Assembly (NCBI GenBank): GCA_022072405.1
Contig: JAJVHX010000001.1
Location: forward strand, 186,001 to 250,000
DNA: 64,000 bases
DNA from: Phycisphaerae bacterium
Lineage (GTDB): Bacteria; Planctomycetota; Phycisphaerae; UBA1845; CAIVHJ01
Direction: 5' to 3'
Part shown: one piece after another, positions 1 to 10,583 of the stretch
Layout of the letters: each line of letters begins with the position of its first letter
How positions within the stretch are numbered: position 1 is the stretch's first letter
Notes under the pieces: generated by a model
Told to the model about the DNA's origin: nothing
The model's database searches: none
The model's input: the letters and a program-made list of their open reading frames with translations, nothing else
Position numbers and translations under genes: made by a program

Positions 1-512
1 TGCCAGCCGCCCTGGTCGTGCAAGCGACTCCAGATATCCTGCGTACCGCCGAGAAGGTGACCAGCGCGTGCGGCTTCCAGCGCTTCAAAGAGACAATGAC
101 CGGTATGGGAGTAAAAAGCCTTGACTGGACTGATACGATAGTTCTCCGCGGCTTCACCCTGATAACTGGATAAATTATCCTGAATGATCAGCGGACTGCT
201 CTTGGCTTCGGCGAGGGTCAATTCTGCACCGGCTGCTTTCCAGAAATAGTGCAATACAAATAGCAGCAGAGCGCTCGCCGCCAGTCCCAGCAGAGCAATT
301 GACATTTTCCCCGGATGAAAGGCTTGCTTGACCGCCTTGAAAAGATGCACGAAATAAAACTGGCTGATCCAATCCTGAGTAGTAGCCGATTGCTGCCCTG
401 GCATACGCTGCCCTCGCACTGGCGGTGTCATGGTTTTGAATCGTTTTGACGAGTGGTGCAGATCGATGAAACCGCGTAGTGGATCGCAGGCAATCGACCG
501 CAAACCCCTCAT
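1..512 (-). CDS. Membrane protein of unknown function, C-terminus outside the window
   Basis: An open frame on the minus strand runs off the left edge without a stop. From ATG at 512 it encodes at least 170 residues. One strong hydrophobic segment (MSIALLGLAASALLLFVLHYFW) is followed by a probably extracytoplasmic part. A second in-frame ATG at 431 is equally possible, and neither has a clear Shine-Dalgarno site. A sigma70-like promoter lies just upstream of 512, so the mRNA would be leaderless if 512 is used or carry an 80-base leader if 431 is used. It is the last visible gene of the chaperone block. I do not recognise the family. Proteins with a similar region before the first membrane span occur in planctomycetes, but that is from memory. 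Confidence 0.6.
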   Translation of the reverse strand, partial: MRGLRSIACDPLRGFIDLHHSSKRFKTMTPPVRGQRMPGQQSATTQDWISQFYFVHLFKAVKQAFHPGKMSIALLGLAASALLLFVLHYFWKAAGAELTLAEAKSSPLIIQDNLSSYQGEAAENYRISPVKAFYSHTGHCLFEALEAARAGHLLGGTQDIWSRLHDQGGW

Positions 513-521
513 ACACCGAGC

Positions 522-549
522 ATTATAACGACCAGTGGCTACGGGGCAA
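522..549 (-). promoter_or_regulatory. Candidate sigma70 promoter
   Basis: On the minus strand a TTGCCC box (544-549) is separated by 16 bases from a perfect TATAAT (522-527). It sits in the 47-base gap between yacG and the membrane protein gene, so that gene may be transcribed apart from the chaperone operon. The predicted transcript start is only a few bases before ATG 512. This is a sequence match only. Confidence 0.45.
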
Positions 550-559
550 TCGCGTTTTT

Positions 560-805
560 TCAAGCATCGGATTCGACCTGCGGATCAGAAGATGTACAGA
601 ACGCACTGTAGTCGGGAAAGGCAGTTCCATTAGCGGAGGTGAAGTCTGGTGGTGTCGGTGCGGTTTCGATGCGATATTCTTCGTTGAACCATTTGGCCAG
701 ATCGAGCAACTGACAACGACGGCTGCAAAACGGGCGATAAGGTGCCGCCAGGCGATCGAAAACTATTACTTTGTGGTTACAGGTCGGACAGGTGTAATGA
801 TTCAT
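560..805 (-). CDS. yacG: YacG-like zinc-binding protein
   Basis: A small (81 residue) zinc protein of the YacG/DUF329 family. The N-terminal CPTC pair and the later CSRRC pair form the expected four-Cys zinc site. The stretch after it ([15 protein letters not shown]) matches the family signature of L-D-L-x-x-W. In E. coli YacG binds GyrB and inhibits DNA gyrase; that role is assumed here from homology. ATG 805 fits the family N-terminus. An in-frame GTG at 817 would add four residues but has a poorly placed Shine-Dalgarno site. The gene follows the FmdB-type zinc ribbon gene closely and is probably co-transcribed with it. Confidence 0.85.
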   Translation of the reverse strand: MNHYTCPTCNHKVIVFDRLAAPYRPFCSRRCQLLDLAKWFNEEYRIETAPTPPDFTSANGTAFPDYSAFCTSSDPQVESDA

Positions 806-822
806 CCCGTGGATCACCCCTC

Positions 823-1137
823 TCAGGATTCAGATGATTTTGGTGGAGCAGGGGTCGAACTCTTATTACTCTCGCCGGGGCTGGCAGACTTGTTGCTGTT
901 GGTCGCAGCCGGTGAGGCCGGTTGATCAGCTTTGGCAGACTGCTTATACGAATCGGAGCGATAATCAGTCTGATAAAAGCCGCTGCCTCGAAACAGGATG
1001 CCCGCACCACCACTGATCATCCGCTGCGCTTGGGGTTTTTTGCATTTAGGGCAAGCGCTCAACGGTTCCGCATTTATGGATTGAAACGCTTCGAAGCGGT
1101 GACCACAGGCCTGGCATTCATATTCATAAGTGGGCAT
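823..1137 (-). CDS. FmdB-family zinc ribbon protein
   Basis: A 104-residue protein beginning [16 protein letters not shown], the usual start of the FmdB / CxxC_CxxC_SSSS putative regulatory family. A second CPKC completes the zinc ribbon at about residues 26-29, followed by the family's glycine and Phe-Arg-Gly-Ser-Gly-Phe-Tyr region. The last 40 residues are a low-complexity Ser/Pro/Lys tail. It starts two bases after the grpE stop, and the site GAGGAG lies inside the end of grpE, so translation may be coupled. Its exact function is unknown. Its place in a chaperone operon suggests a stress-linked role, which is inference. Confidence 0.85.
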   Translation of the reverse strand: MPTYEYECQACGHRFEAFQSINAEPLSACPKCKKPQAQRMISGGAGILFRGSGFYQTDYRSDSYKQSAKADQPASPAATNSNKSASPGESNKSSTPAPPKSSES

Positions 1138-1139
1138 TT

Positions 1140-1724
1140 TTATTTCTCCTCGGTCGTCGGAGCGTCCGCAGCGTTGGCTGGAGCGGCAACCGGCGTAGCG
1201 GCGACAATCACCTGGGCCGGTCGCAGCACCCGGTCACGCATGCGATAACCCTTGCGCAATTCCTGTAAGACGGTACCGGGCGGGGCGGTATCGCTCGACT
1301 GTTGCAGGAGTGCTTCGTGGCAATGCGGGTCGAAGGGTTGGCCCTGAGAGGGTACCGGTTCGACCTGCTGATCGCGCAGCATTTTGAGCAGCTTGTCATT
1401 AATCAATTGCACCGCCGGAATCGGGTCAATGACGGTTGATGCTTTACTGGCAGCCAGTAGCCGCTCCAGATCATCGAGGATATCCAGCAGATTCTTCGCC
1501 AGTCCGGCGTTGGCAAAACGAACCGCCAGTTGCTGTTCATCAGCAGTGCGGCGCTGGTAGTTGGCAAAATCCGCCTTGGCGCGCAGATATTTGTCCTTCC
1601 AATCGACTGCCTCCGAACTGCCGGCATGCGGAACGGCGGTTTCTGTTTCCAATTCCCCGGCGACATTCTCTTCCGGTGGGGAATTGCCATGATTGCTGTT
1701 GATGGTGGATTCTTCGTTACTCAT
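1140..1724 (-). CDS. grpE: Nucleotide exchange factor GrpE
   Basis: A 194-residue GrpE. An acidic, low-complexity N-terminus (about residues 1-40) precedes the coiled-coil core (WKDKYLRAKADFANYQRR) and the C-terminal beta domain containing GMRDRVLRPAQVIV-like sequence (here KGYRMRDRVLRPAQVIVA). GrpE releases ADP from DnaK and resets the folding cycle. It lies 25 bases downstream of dnaJ, but dnaK is not in this operon or elsewhere in the window. The C-terminus ends in a short Ala-rich tail before the FmdB gene. Confidence 0.95.
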   Translation of the reverse strand: MSNEESTINSNHGNSPPEENVAGELETETAVPHAGSSEAVDWKDKYLRAKADFANYQRRTADEQQLAVRFANAGLAKNLLDILDDLERLLAASKASTVIDPIPAVQLINDKLLKMLRDQQVEPVPSQGQPFDPHCHEALLQQSSDTAPPGTVLQELRKGYRMRDRVLRPAQVIVAATPVAAPANAADAPTTEEK

Positions 1725-1749
1725 AGTAATACAGTTTTATCAAAAAATG

Positions 1750-2880
1750 TTAACCTTCTTTACCTGACAGATATTCCATGAAACGTTCCAGGAAACTCCT
1801 GGATTCCGGTAGCACGCCGTCGCCCTCACTCTCGGCGAATTCGCGGAGTAATTTTTCCTGTCGGGCATCCAGTTTTTTGGGTATCTCGATTAACACTTGT
1901 ACCAGTTCGTCTCCTTTCTGGCCGCTGCGCAGATCGGGCAGCCCCAGACCCCGTAATCGGAACATCTGCCCGAATTGTGTGCCGCGCGGGATGACCAGCT
2001 CTGCCTTGCCCGTCATTGTCGGCACTTCAAGCTTGGCACCCAGTGCCGCCTGCGTGAAACTGATCGGCATCTTACAGACTAAGTCGTTCTCGTGCCGCTC
2101 CAGAAAAGGATGACTGGCGATATTGACCACGCAGTGTAGATCGCCACGGGTCTGGCCGTCAGGGCCCGGTTCGCCTTCGCCGCGCAGCCGGATCGCCTGG
2201 CCTTCGTGAATACCCGCCGGAATCTTGACCGTAATCACCCGTTCCTGAGGATAACGGCCTTGTCCGCGACAACGGCGGCAGGGAGTGGTGACGATCCGTC
2301 CCTGGCCATGGCACGCCGGGCAGGCGGTGATCACCCGCCCGAAGAAACCGCCCAATCCGCCGGATTGCTCCACCTGGCCGTAACCGCCGCAGGTGTTGCA
2401 GGTCCGCAAGTCGCTGTTACTGGCCGCTCCGCTTCCGCCGCACTGGTTGCAGATTTCGTTGCGCTTGAACTCCAGGTTTCGTTCGCAGCCGGTGGCCACT
2501 TCCTGCAGCTCAATCTCCACCACCGCCTGCAGATCGACGCCGCGCGACCGCCGCCGCCCGCCGAACATGCTGCCGCCAAAAATATCCTCGAACATCGAGA
2601 AGATATCACCGACATCCATGTGATGAAAATCATGGCCGGCGGAACCGCTCAGGCCGGCGTGGCCGTGGCGGTTATAACGTTCCCGTTTCTCCGGATCAGA
2701 AAGAACTTCATACGCTTCGGCGGCTTCCTTGAATTTCCCTTCCGTCTCGGGATCGTTTTTATTGCGATCCGGATGGTATTTAAGAGCCGCCTGGCGGTAA
2801 GCCTTCTTGATCTCCTCGGTTCCGGCTTCGCGGCTGACGCCCAGCACTTCGTAATAATCGCGCTTGGAGGACGTCGCCAC
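1750..2880 (-). CDS. dnaJ: Chaperone protein DnaJ
   Basis: A full-length 376-residue type I DnaJ. It has the J domain with the HPD motif (YHPDRNKN, about residues 36-43), a short G/F-type linker (GGSMFGG), four CxxCxGxG zinc repeats in the middle ([32 protein letters not shown]) and the C-terminal substrate-binding domain. It stimulates the DnaK ATPase and delivers substrates. Translation starts at GTG: a TGA lies in frame two codons upstream, so no longer form is possible. The gene follows groEL2 by 91 bases and precedes grpE. Confidence 0.96.
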   Translation of the reverse strand: MATSSKRDYYEVLGVSREAGTEEIKKAYRQAALKYHPDRNKNDPETEGKFKEAAEAYEVLSDPEKRERYNRHGHAGLSGSAGHDFHHMDVGDIFSMFEDIFGGSMFGGRRRSRGVDLQAVVEIELQEVATGCERNLEFKRNEICNQCGGSGAASNSDLRTCNTCGGYGQVEQSGGLGGFFGRVITACPACHGQGRIVTTPCRRCRGQGRYPQERVITVKIPAGIHEGQAIRLRGEGEPGPDGQTRGDLHCVVNIASHPFLERHENDLVCKMPISFTQAALGAKLEVPTMTGKAELVIPRGTQFGQMFRLRGLGLPDLRSGQKGDELVQVLIEIPKKLDARQEKLLREFAESEGDGVLPESRSFLERFMEYLSGKEG

Positions 2881-2971
2881 GCATCACCATCCAGTTCTGC
2901 CGCATCGCAAAAAAAGAGCGGCCGGAAATCTCCAGCCGCCCCGGTTATCATTATCCCCTCACGGCTGCGTC

Positions 2972-4582
2972 TTAGCGGACCGCGCCGGGGATATCCTTCT
3001 GTTCATCCTTCAGATCGGTCAGCAGCACTTCGGTGGTCAGCATCAAGCTGGCCACGCTGGCCGCATTCTGTAACGCCACCCGCGCGACCTTTGCCGGATC
3101 GACGATCCCTGCTTTGATCATGTCCACCATCTGGTGCTGGCGGGCATCCCAGCCGAAGTTGCCGCCTTTCTCGGAAATCTGCTCCACAATCACACCGCCG
3201 TTATCACCGCCGTTTTCGCAGATCTGGCGGGTAGGGGTTTCCAGAGCGCGGAGAATAATATCCACGCCGGTTTTTTCATCGCCCTTGGCTTTGGTGAGCA
3301 CACTCCGTACCGCCTCACGGGCTTTCAGAAAGACCACCCCGCCGCCGGGAACGATGCCTTCTTCAATGGCCGCCTTGGTGGCATGCAGTGCATCATCCAC
3401 CAGGTCCTTGCGTTCCTTGACTTCGATTTCATTGGCCCCGCCGACTCGGATGACCCCGACCCCACCGGTGAGTTTGGCCAGACGCTCCTGCAATTTTTCG
3501 CGATCATAATCGCTGGTGGTTTTGTCGATCTGAGCACGAATCTGTTCGCAACGGGCTTTGATCTCGGCCTTGCTGCCGGCGCCTTCGATGATCGTGGTGG
3601 TGTCTTTGTTGATGACCACTTTCTTGGCACGGCCCAGGCTGCTCAGATCGATATTTTCCAGCTTGATGCCGAGATCTTCACTGATTAACTCGCCCTTGGT
3701 CAGGACGGCGATATCAGCCAGCATCGCTTTGCGGCGATCACCGAAACCGGGGGCTTTAACGGCGGCGCAATGCAGCACCCCGCGCAGGCGGTTGACTACC
3801 AGACCCGCCAGCGCTTCCCCTTCGACATCTTCGGAAATAATCACCAGCGCTTTACCGGTGGTGGCGATCTTCTCCAGCAGCGGAATCATCTCCATCAGGT
3901 TGGATATCTTTTTTTCGTGAATGAGGATGTAGGGATTCTCCAGCGCACATTCCATCCCGGCGGGATCGGTGATGAAATAGGGCGAGAGATAGCCCTTGTC
4001 GAACTGCATGCCTTCCACCACTTCTTTTTCGGTTTCCAGGCTCTTGCCCTCTTCGATTTCGATCACGCCTTCGTGCCCGACTTCTTCAAAGGCCGCCGCC
4101 AGCAATTGGCCGACATGCTCGTCGCCATTGGCACTGATGGTGGCTACCTTGGCAATATCCTGCTGACCTTTCACTTTGGTGGATTGCTCGGCGATGCTTT
4201 TGACGGCCGCTTCCACCGCCAGATCAATGCCGCGCTTCAGAGCCGTCGGGTTGGCTCCGGCGGTGACGTTTTTCAGCCCTTCGCGATAGATCGCTTCGGC
4301 GAGGATGACGGCGGTGGTCGTTCCATCCCCGGCAACATCGTTGGTTTTGTTGGCCACTTCGTTCACCATTTTGGCGCCCATGTTCTCGAAGGGTTGGGGC
4401 AATTCCACTTCCTTGCTCACCGTGACGCCGTCTTTGGTGACCCGCGGGGCACCGAATGATTTTTGCAGCAGAACATTGCGGCCGGTCGGACCCAAGGTGA
4501 CCCGTACCACCGCCGCCAGCTTGGTCAGCCCGTCCAGAATATTCTGGCGGGCCGTTGCACTATGCATCAGTTGTTTGGCCAT
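2972..4582 (-). CDS. groL: Chaperonin GroEL, second paralogue
   Basis: A 536-residue GroEL-type chaperonin with the ATP-binding block [13 protein letters not shown], the intermediate domain and the GGG block near residue 410 ([15 protein letters not shown]). It is clearly divergent from the copy at 5026-6681, differing in many conserved positions. It ends in [14 protein letters not shown], without the Gly-Gly-Met repeats that usually form the flexible C-terminal tail. AGGAG lies eight bases before the ATG. It follows groES by 50 bases. Duplicate groELs are known in planctomycetes, and the second often handles special clients. Which of the two pairs with groES cannot be told from sequence. Confidence 0.95.
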   Translation of the reverse strand: MAKQLMHSATARQNILDGLTKLAAVVRVTLGPTGRNVLLQKSFGAPRVTKDGVTVSKEVELPQPFENMGAKMVNEVANKTNDVAGDGTTTAVILAEAIYREGLKNVTAGANPTALKRGIDLAVEAAVKSIAEQSTKVKGQQDIAKVATISANGDEHVGQLLAAAFEEVGHEGVIEIEEGKSLETEKEVVEGMQFDKGYLSPYFITDPAGMECALENPYILIHEKKISNLMEMIPLLEKIATTGKALVIISEDVEGEALAGLVVNRLRGVLHCAAVKAPGFGDRRKAMLADIAVLTKGELISEDLGIKLENIDLSSLGRAKKVVINKDTTTIIEGAGSKAEIKARCEQIRAQIDKTTSDYDREKLQERLAKLTGGVGVIRVGGANEIEVKERKDLVDDALHATKAAIEEGIVPGGGVVFLKAREAVRSVLTKAKGDEKTGVDIILRALETPTRQICENGGDNGGVIVEQISEKGGNFGWDARQHQMVDMIKAGIVDPAKVARVALQNAASVASLMLTTEVLLTDLKDEQKDIPGAVR

Positions 4583-4632
4583 TGCACATACTCCTGGTTC
4601 ATGGTCTGAAAATTATTCTGGCAGGGACGGGC

Positions 4633-4956
4633 TTAGTCTTCGTCCACAATGGCCAGCACGTCGCTCTCGCGGATTATGACGTAGGTTTCGCCGTTGACTT
4701 TCACTTCCGTACCGCTGTATTTGCCGTAATAGACCCAGTCACCTTTGCGCACCGACATTTCGCCGCGCTCGCCGCTGTCCAGCAGTTTGCCCGGACCGGT
4801 GGTGATCACCTTGCCGCGCTGCGGTTTCTGCCGGGCGCTGTCCGGCAGGACAATACCGCCGGCGGTTTTTTCTTCGGCTTCATCCGGCAGTACGATAATA
4901 CGATCATCCAGCGGGCTGATCTTCACTTTCTTGGAGGTCACTGTGGCTGTGCTCAT
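4633..4956 (-). CDS. groS: Co-chaperonin GroES
   Basis: A 107-residue Hsp10, slightly longer than the usual 95-97 because of about ten extra N-terminal residues (MSTATVTSKK). The core has the typical start VKISPLDDRIIVLP, the mobile loop region EEKTAGGIVLP and the C-terminal YVIIRESDVLAIV. It caps the GroEL ring. It sits between the two groEL genes, 69 bases after the first and 50 before the second, on the same strand, so all three are probably one transcript. Confidence 0.96.
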   Translation of the reverse strand: MSTATVTSKKVKISPLDDRIIVLPDEAEEKTAGGIVLPDSARQKPQRGKVITTGPGKLLDSGERGEMSVRKGDWVYYGKYSGTEVKVNGETYVIIRESDVLAIVDED

Positions 4957-5025
4957 AATTTATCCTTTCCTGCTTACTTATCGTTTATTGAAAATGGACC
5001 GCAAGTCGGCCGCATCACTTGTGAA

Positions 5026-6753
<1,728 letters not shown>

Positions 6754-6815
6754 TTAAAAGGGCAACAGGTATGCCAGTCGTCCCAGAGGGAGAGTGTTTA
6801 TAAGATATTGTCAAC

Positions 6816-6829
6816 AATGTAATTACATT
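6816..6829. promoter_or_regulatory. Perfect 14-base palindrome upstream of groEL
   Basis: AATGTAATTACATT is its own reverse complement. It lies about 135 bases upstream of the groEL start in an AT-rich stretch, next to a TTGACAATATC sequence on the minus strand. The position suits a repressor or activator site for the chaperone operon or the divergent gene. No known regulator matches with confidence. Confidence 0.4.
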
Positions 6830-6859
6830 ATCATGTCTCTGTAGAAAATATCCGGGTTA

Positions 6860-6874
6860 CTGTCACACTGACAG
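6860..6874. promoter_or_regulatory. Inverted repeat CTGTCA-CAC-TGACAG
   Basis: Two perfect six-base arms with a three-base spacer, 31 bases from the AT-rich palindrome. A partial copy of one arm (CTGACAG) occurs again at about 6907. This is a second candidate operator in the groEL divergent region, supported by symmetry only. Confidence 0.35.
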
Positions 6875-7002
6875 CTTGCGGTCCAGTCGGTTCAACCAAG
6901 TGCCAATCTGACAGCAGTCCCGCGAACTGATTGTAAGTTGGCTTCTGTTATAGACAATTATGGCCTTGGGCCATTTTATCAACCTGAGAGTATGGAGTAG
7001 TC

Positions 7003-7542
7003 ATGGGAAAAGAAATATTACAGCCTCCTGGTCGGCCAACCTTCGGGGCCCGTAATTTTGTAGCTGAGACCGCTTATGTATGCGGATCGGTGAAGTTTGG
7101 AGATGACGTCAGCATTTGGCCTGGCGTGATCATTCGGGGAGATGTGGCGCCGATCACGATCGGCCAACGGGTCAATATCCAGGATATGACCATGATCCAC
7201 ACCCGCAATCGCGTGCCGCTGGAGATCGGTGATGATGCGGCGTTCGGTCATCGGGCGGTGGTGCACTGCCGGCGCATCGGCCGGCGCACCCTGGTGGGCA
7301 TTGGTGCAATCGTGCTGGATGATGCCGAAATCGGTGAGGGTTGCCTGATCGCTGCCGGAGCGGTTGTCACTCCGGGCACCATTATCCCGGACGGCAAACT
7401 GGTCATGGGTATGCCCGCCAAAATCGTGCGTGATCTTAACGATCGCGAACGTACTTATATCGACGATGTGATTCAGAATTATCTCTGCCTGAAGGAAGTG
7501 CATCAGCGGGGGGATTATCCGCGCTGGTTCCCCACCGCATGA
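7003..7542 (+). CDS. Gamma-carbonic anhydrase family protein (left-handed beta-helix)
   Basis: A 179-residue hexapeptide-repeat protein of the YrdA/PaaY/gamma-carbonic anhydrase family. Repeats of the I-G-x-x-x-x-I type cover about residues 15-150. The metal-binding histidines are visible in MIHT and in GHRAVVHC, matching the three-His zinc/iron site of the family. The C-terminal helix (DRERTYIDDVIQNYLCLKE) is also typical. Members either hydrate CO2 or have unknown small-molecule substrates, so the precise activity is uncertain. GGAG lies six bases before the ATG. The stop overlaps the start of the DUF2007 gene by four bases, indicating translational coupling. Confidence 0.88.
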   Translation: MGKEILQPPGRPTFGARNFVAETAYVCGSVKFGDDVSIWPGVIIRGDVAPITIGQRVNIQDMTMIHTRNRVPLEIGDDAAFGHRAVVHCRRIGRRTLVGIGAIVLDDAEIGEGCLIAAGAVVTPGTIIPDGKLVMGMPAKIVRDLNDRERTYIDDVIQNYLCLKEVHQRGDYPRWFPTA

Positions 7543-8021
7543 TCAAGTTATGTGAAACTACGCAGATTGTGGATGCCTATGCGCTGCTGGATCGACTGCT
7601 GGACACCGGCATACCGGCCATGATCAGCGGCGAAGAGTTTGCGGCTGCTTACAGCGGCTTGATGCCGGTCAGCATCTGGATTCGAGATGCCGAGGATCTG
7701 TCGCGGGCGAATCAAATCGTGGAAGCGTTCGATCAGCAACGCAGCACCACGCGCATCACTGTGGAAAATGATACTTATTTCGGTAAGTGCAACGAGTGTG
7801 GATATGACCTGCGCGGTCATCAGCAGAGTGGTCATTGCCCGGAATGCGGTGCGGATTTTGTAGTTCCCCCGCCGGAACGCGCCTGTCCCCATTGCCAAAA
7901 ACCGGTACCGGTCAATTTTGAAATCTGCTGGTACTGCGGGTCGGCGACGCGGTTTACTCAGTCGGAAGAATACCCACAGCCGCCGGACGAGGTGTCCGAT
8001 GAGCCAGACGACGAAGCATGA
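7539..8021 (+). CDS. DUF2007 domain protein with two C-terminal zinc ribbons
   Basis: A 160-residue protein. Residues 1-70 resemble the DUF2007 putative signal-transducing domain (the DAYALLDRLLDTGIPAMISGEE pattern and IWIRDAEDLSRANQIVEAF). Two zinc ribbons follow: CNECGYDL with CPEC, then CPHC with CWYCG. The tail is acidic. It overlaps the upstream carbonic-anhydrase-like gene by four bases (ATGA). Its last 68 bases overlap the 3' end of the opposite-strand coiled-coil membrane gene. Function unknown. Confidence 0.8.
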   Translation: MIKLCETTQIVDAYALLDRLLDTGIPAMISGEEFAAAYSGLMPVSIWIRDAEDLSRANQIVEAFDQQRSTTRITVENDTYFGKCNECGYDLRGHQQSGHCPECGADFVVPPPERACPHCQKPVPVNFEICWYCGSATRFTQSEEYPQPPDEVSDEPDDEA

Positions 8022-10314
8022 TCAGGAGCAGATAGACAATCCCAGCCACACAGCAACCGGCAAAAGTGTTCTGTATCAATCGGGCGGAGGTGTCCATCGG
8101 CCAGGAGGCCACTTCCACAGCAGTGATGTTCAAGGGAGGTGGAGTCTGGCGCAGTAGATCCGCCTGGGTGACCCGCTGCTGCTGTTGCTGCTTAAGTTCT
8201 TCGATTTTGGTCAGCAGTTGTTCGGCCTGGGCGGGTGACTGGCGGATCAAATCCTCGGTCGCCCCATATTCGCTGATATAAGGCACCAGGTGATGGAGTT
8301 GGTCCTGCAGGTCGAGCAATTCATCCAGTTGGCTGTCGCGCGACTGGGCTAACTGATCGATCTGCAATTGCTGCTCGCGAATCTGGTTACTGAGTTGATT
8401 GAGCATTTCCTGCCGTAATCCCTGGGCCAGTTGCACTTCGAGGTCGGTCTGGCGGGTCTGGATGCGACGGGTAAAGCCCACGGCCGAGTGGATGATGGCA
8501 TCCAGCTGAAAATCGCTGCGCGGAATGACGCGCTTGGCCACTCCGGCGAAAGCCATCTGGGCTTCGACGATATTCTTCACCGCCTTCACCAGCCCGGTCA
8601 GCAGCTGGAAATTTTCGGCCGGGTTATTCAGGGACTGGCTGAAGCTCTGATACTGTTTCTGCAGGGCTTCCAGTTGCTGATTCAGATCGTCGTTGAAATT
8701 TTTGGTCAGTTCCTCAAGTCCATTGTGTAAATCGAGAGTATCACGTCGCCCGGGATCGACCGACATCTCGCGCAAGTTCTCATGAAACTGCGTCCAGCGT
8801 TTTTCGAAATCAGCAGCCAACTGGGCCAGGTCCTGGGCCCGGCTGCTGAAGTCCTCCAGCTCCGTCAGGATGCGGCGATCGTCGAGATTCAATTTCTGGG
8901 TCTCTACGAAACCGCTCAGTTCGTTAACGGCGCCTTGCAGTTGGCGCAGTGTTTCCGGTGAGTCGGCAAAAACCTGCAGCAGATGCTGACGCAGTTGATT
9001 CAGCCGCACCCGCAGCGCTTCACGATCCTGAATCAAATACTCATCCTGTTCAAAGGCTGTCTGGCGTAATTCATCGCTGACCGGCGGCAGATCGGGAATT
9101 TCCGTCTGTTGCAGTTTGGCGAGCTGGGTCTGGGCCGTCGCCAGATCTTCGCGCAGTTGATTGAATCGCCGTCGGGCCGTGGTAATGCCGCTATAGAGCC
9201 GATGCAACTCTTCGCGCGGATTTTCGATATCGATGGCCAGCGTCTCGTTGCTCAGCCGGGTGAGTACCAGTTCATATTCCTGTTGCAGGCGGGTGATTTC
9301 ACTCGTCAGCTGCTGCTCTTCAGTTCCCAGTGCCGCAACCGCCTGCTCCCGCTGCCGAGTCAACTCGTCGAGATACTCTTGTGCAACCTCATGCAGCTGG
9401 GTCCGGGCCTGGGGCGGCTGGGTGGTCTGGGCTTCGATCAGCAAGGTGTGGCTCTGCGGCTGGGCAGCGAGTGTCAGTACATTCAACCGTGAAGGATGAG
9501 GGTTTTTTTCACGAGCCACCGCCAGAGCTTGTGCGAGGGCCAGGCGGTGGATTTCCAGTTGTTCGGTACTGACCTGTTGCGAATCGGCGGTCAGTGTCAT
9601 CGATGCCAGGTATTGAAAATCAGTCAGAACGGTCAGTAGCACACCCGCCAGCAAGCCCATCACCAGTGCAACTCCGAAACGCCAATCCGTACTTCGGTGC
9701 ACAGCGGCAGGCCGCAACGCAGATGTTGTTTCACTCCATTGGCTGATCTGCTGCTGCAATTCCGTAATGCGCTGCTGAGCGAGGTCGCGCTCCTGAGTCA
9801 AATGCGCAATCTGCTGCTGGTATTCATCAGCCACCTGGTCGTCTGGCGGCGGGGTGGTCAGGTCCAGCCGCGTTTCATATTCGCTGAGTTCGTGGCGGCG
9901 GCGGTGCAGTTCCTGCAACTGTTCCGACTGTTCCTTCATCATCCGGCGCAGATGCAGCTTGGCATTTTGCAGGTAGCCGCGCTCCCGTTCGGCCTGCAAC
10001 TGATGAGTATCCAGTTCACGCTGGCGGTTCAACAGAGCATGATTCTGCTGTTCGAGGTGACGGGCGAGTTTATCGCGCAAAATCTGCAGTTGCTGGCTGC
10101 GGCGTTCAAATTCATCCTGTTGTTCTTTGAGGAGCGACCAGGCTTCGGTCAGGGTCTGGGTCTGTTCCAGGGTGGCGAGGTGGTCAAAGCTGGCGGTGGT
10201 ATCTTCGAGCGGATTGGAGGTGATGGATGCAGAAAGCTCCAGCGGCCAGGCGGGCGGCTGGTCCCCATTGGTGGGCGTCGTGGAGCGACTGGTTCCGGTC
10301 GGAGCCTCTTTCAT
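7954..10314 (-). CDS. Large coiled-coil membrane protein with Wzz/PCP-like topology
   Basis: A 786-residue protein. Residues 1-205 are Gln/Glu-rich coiled coil and probably cytoplasmic. A membrane span follows at about 215-236 (FGVALVMGLLAGVLLTVL). About 500 residues of further coiled coil come next, and a second span lies near the C-terminus (about 748-768, FAGCCVAGIVYLLLIMLRRL). Two spans around a long periplasmic coiled coil, with a Pro-containing stretch just before the second span, resemble polysaccharide co-polymerases (Wzz/GumC). There is no tyrosine kinase domain and no polysaccharide gene beside it, so this is only an architectural likeness. The large cytoplasmic N-terminal coiled coil is unusual for that family. 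It overlaps the DUF2007 gene tail to tail. Confidence 0.7.
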   Translation of the reverse strand: MKEAPTGTSRSTTPTNGDQPPAWPLELSASITSNPLEDTTASFDHLATLEQTQTLTEAWSLLKEQQDEFERRSQQLQILRDKLARHLEQQNHALLNRQRELDTHQLQAERERGYLQNAKLHLRRMMKEQSEQLQELHRRRHELSEYETRLDLTTPPPDDQVADEYQQQIAHLTQERDLAQQRITELQQQISQWSETTSALRPAAVHRSTDWRFGVALVMGLLAGVLLTVLTDFQYLASMTLTADSQQVSTEQLEIHRLALAQALAVAREKNPHPSRLNVLTLAAQPQSHTLLIEAQTTQPPQARTQLHEVAQEYLDELTRQREQAVAALGTEEQQLTSEITRLQQEYELVLTRLSNETLAIDIENPREELHRLYSGITTARRRFNQLREDLATAQTQLAKLQQTEIPDLPPVSDELRQTAFEQDEYLIQDREALRVRLNQLRQHLLQVFADSPETLRQLQGAVNELSGFVETQKLNLDDRRILTELEDFSSRAQDLAQLAADFEKRWTQFHENLREMSVDPGRRDTLDLHNGLEELTKNFNDDLNQQLEALQKQYQSFSQSLNNPAENFQLLTGLVKAVKNIVEAQMAFAGVAKRVIPRSDFQLDAIIHSAVGFTRRIQTRQTDLEVQLAQGLRQEMLNQLSNQIREQQLQIDQLAQSRDSQLDELLDLQDQLHHLVPYISEYGATEDLIRQSPAQAEQLLTKIEELKQQQQQRVTQADLLRQTPPPLNITAVEVASWPMDTSARLIQNTFAGCCVAGIVYLLLIMLRRLAHRTPRPAAVGILPTE

Positions 10315-10583
10315 CGCCGATCACAATTCCTACAAAACCGCCGCCGGGTCTCCAACTGATGGCAGTCGGGAGCCGAGGGTGAGTATCGGAAACTAAAAAT
10401 ATTACAACAGCAGTATCAGCAATAGCTTGGGTGTCATCGTAGCCGGGCTGCGATCGACCCACTGGATTGTTGAATTTTACCGGTCGGCCCAGCAAACCAC
10501 AATCAGAAAGTATATAAGGCCATGATCATTAGAATCAGATGGTAAGTTAGGCGGTATTTTCCGTCAGATTCGGGTTGTCGAGC

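Noticed and set aside
6754..7002. CIRCE element for HrcA upstream of groEL
   Set aside because: No TTAGCACTC/GAGTGCTAA pair with nine-base spacing is present; only other inverted repeats were found.
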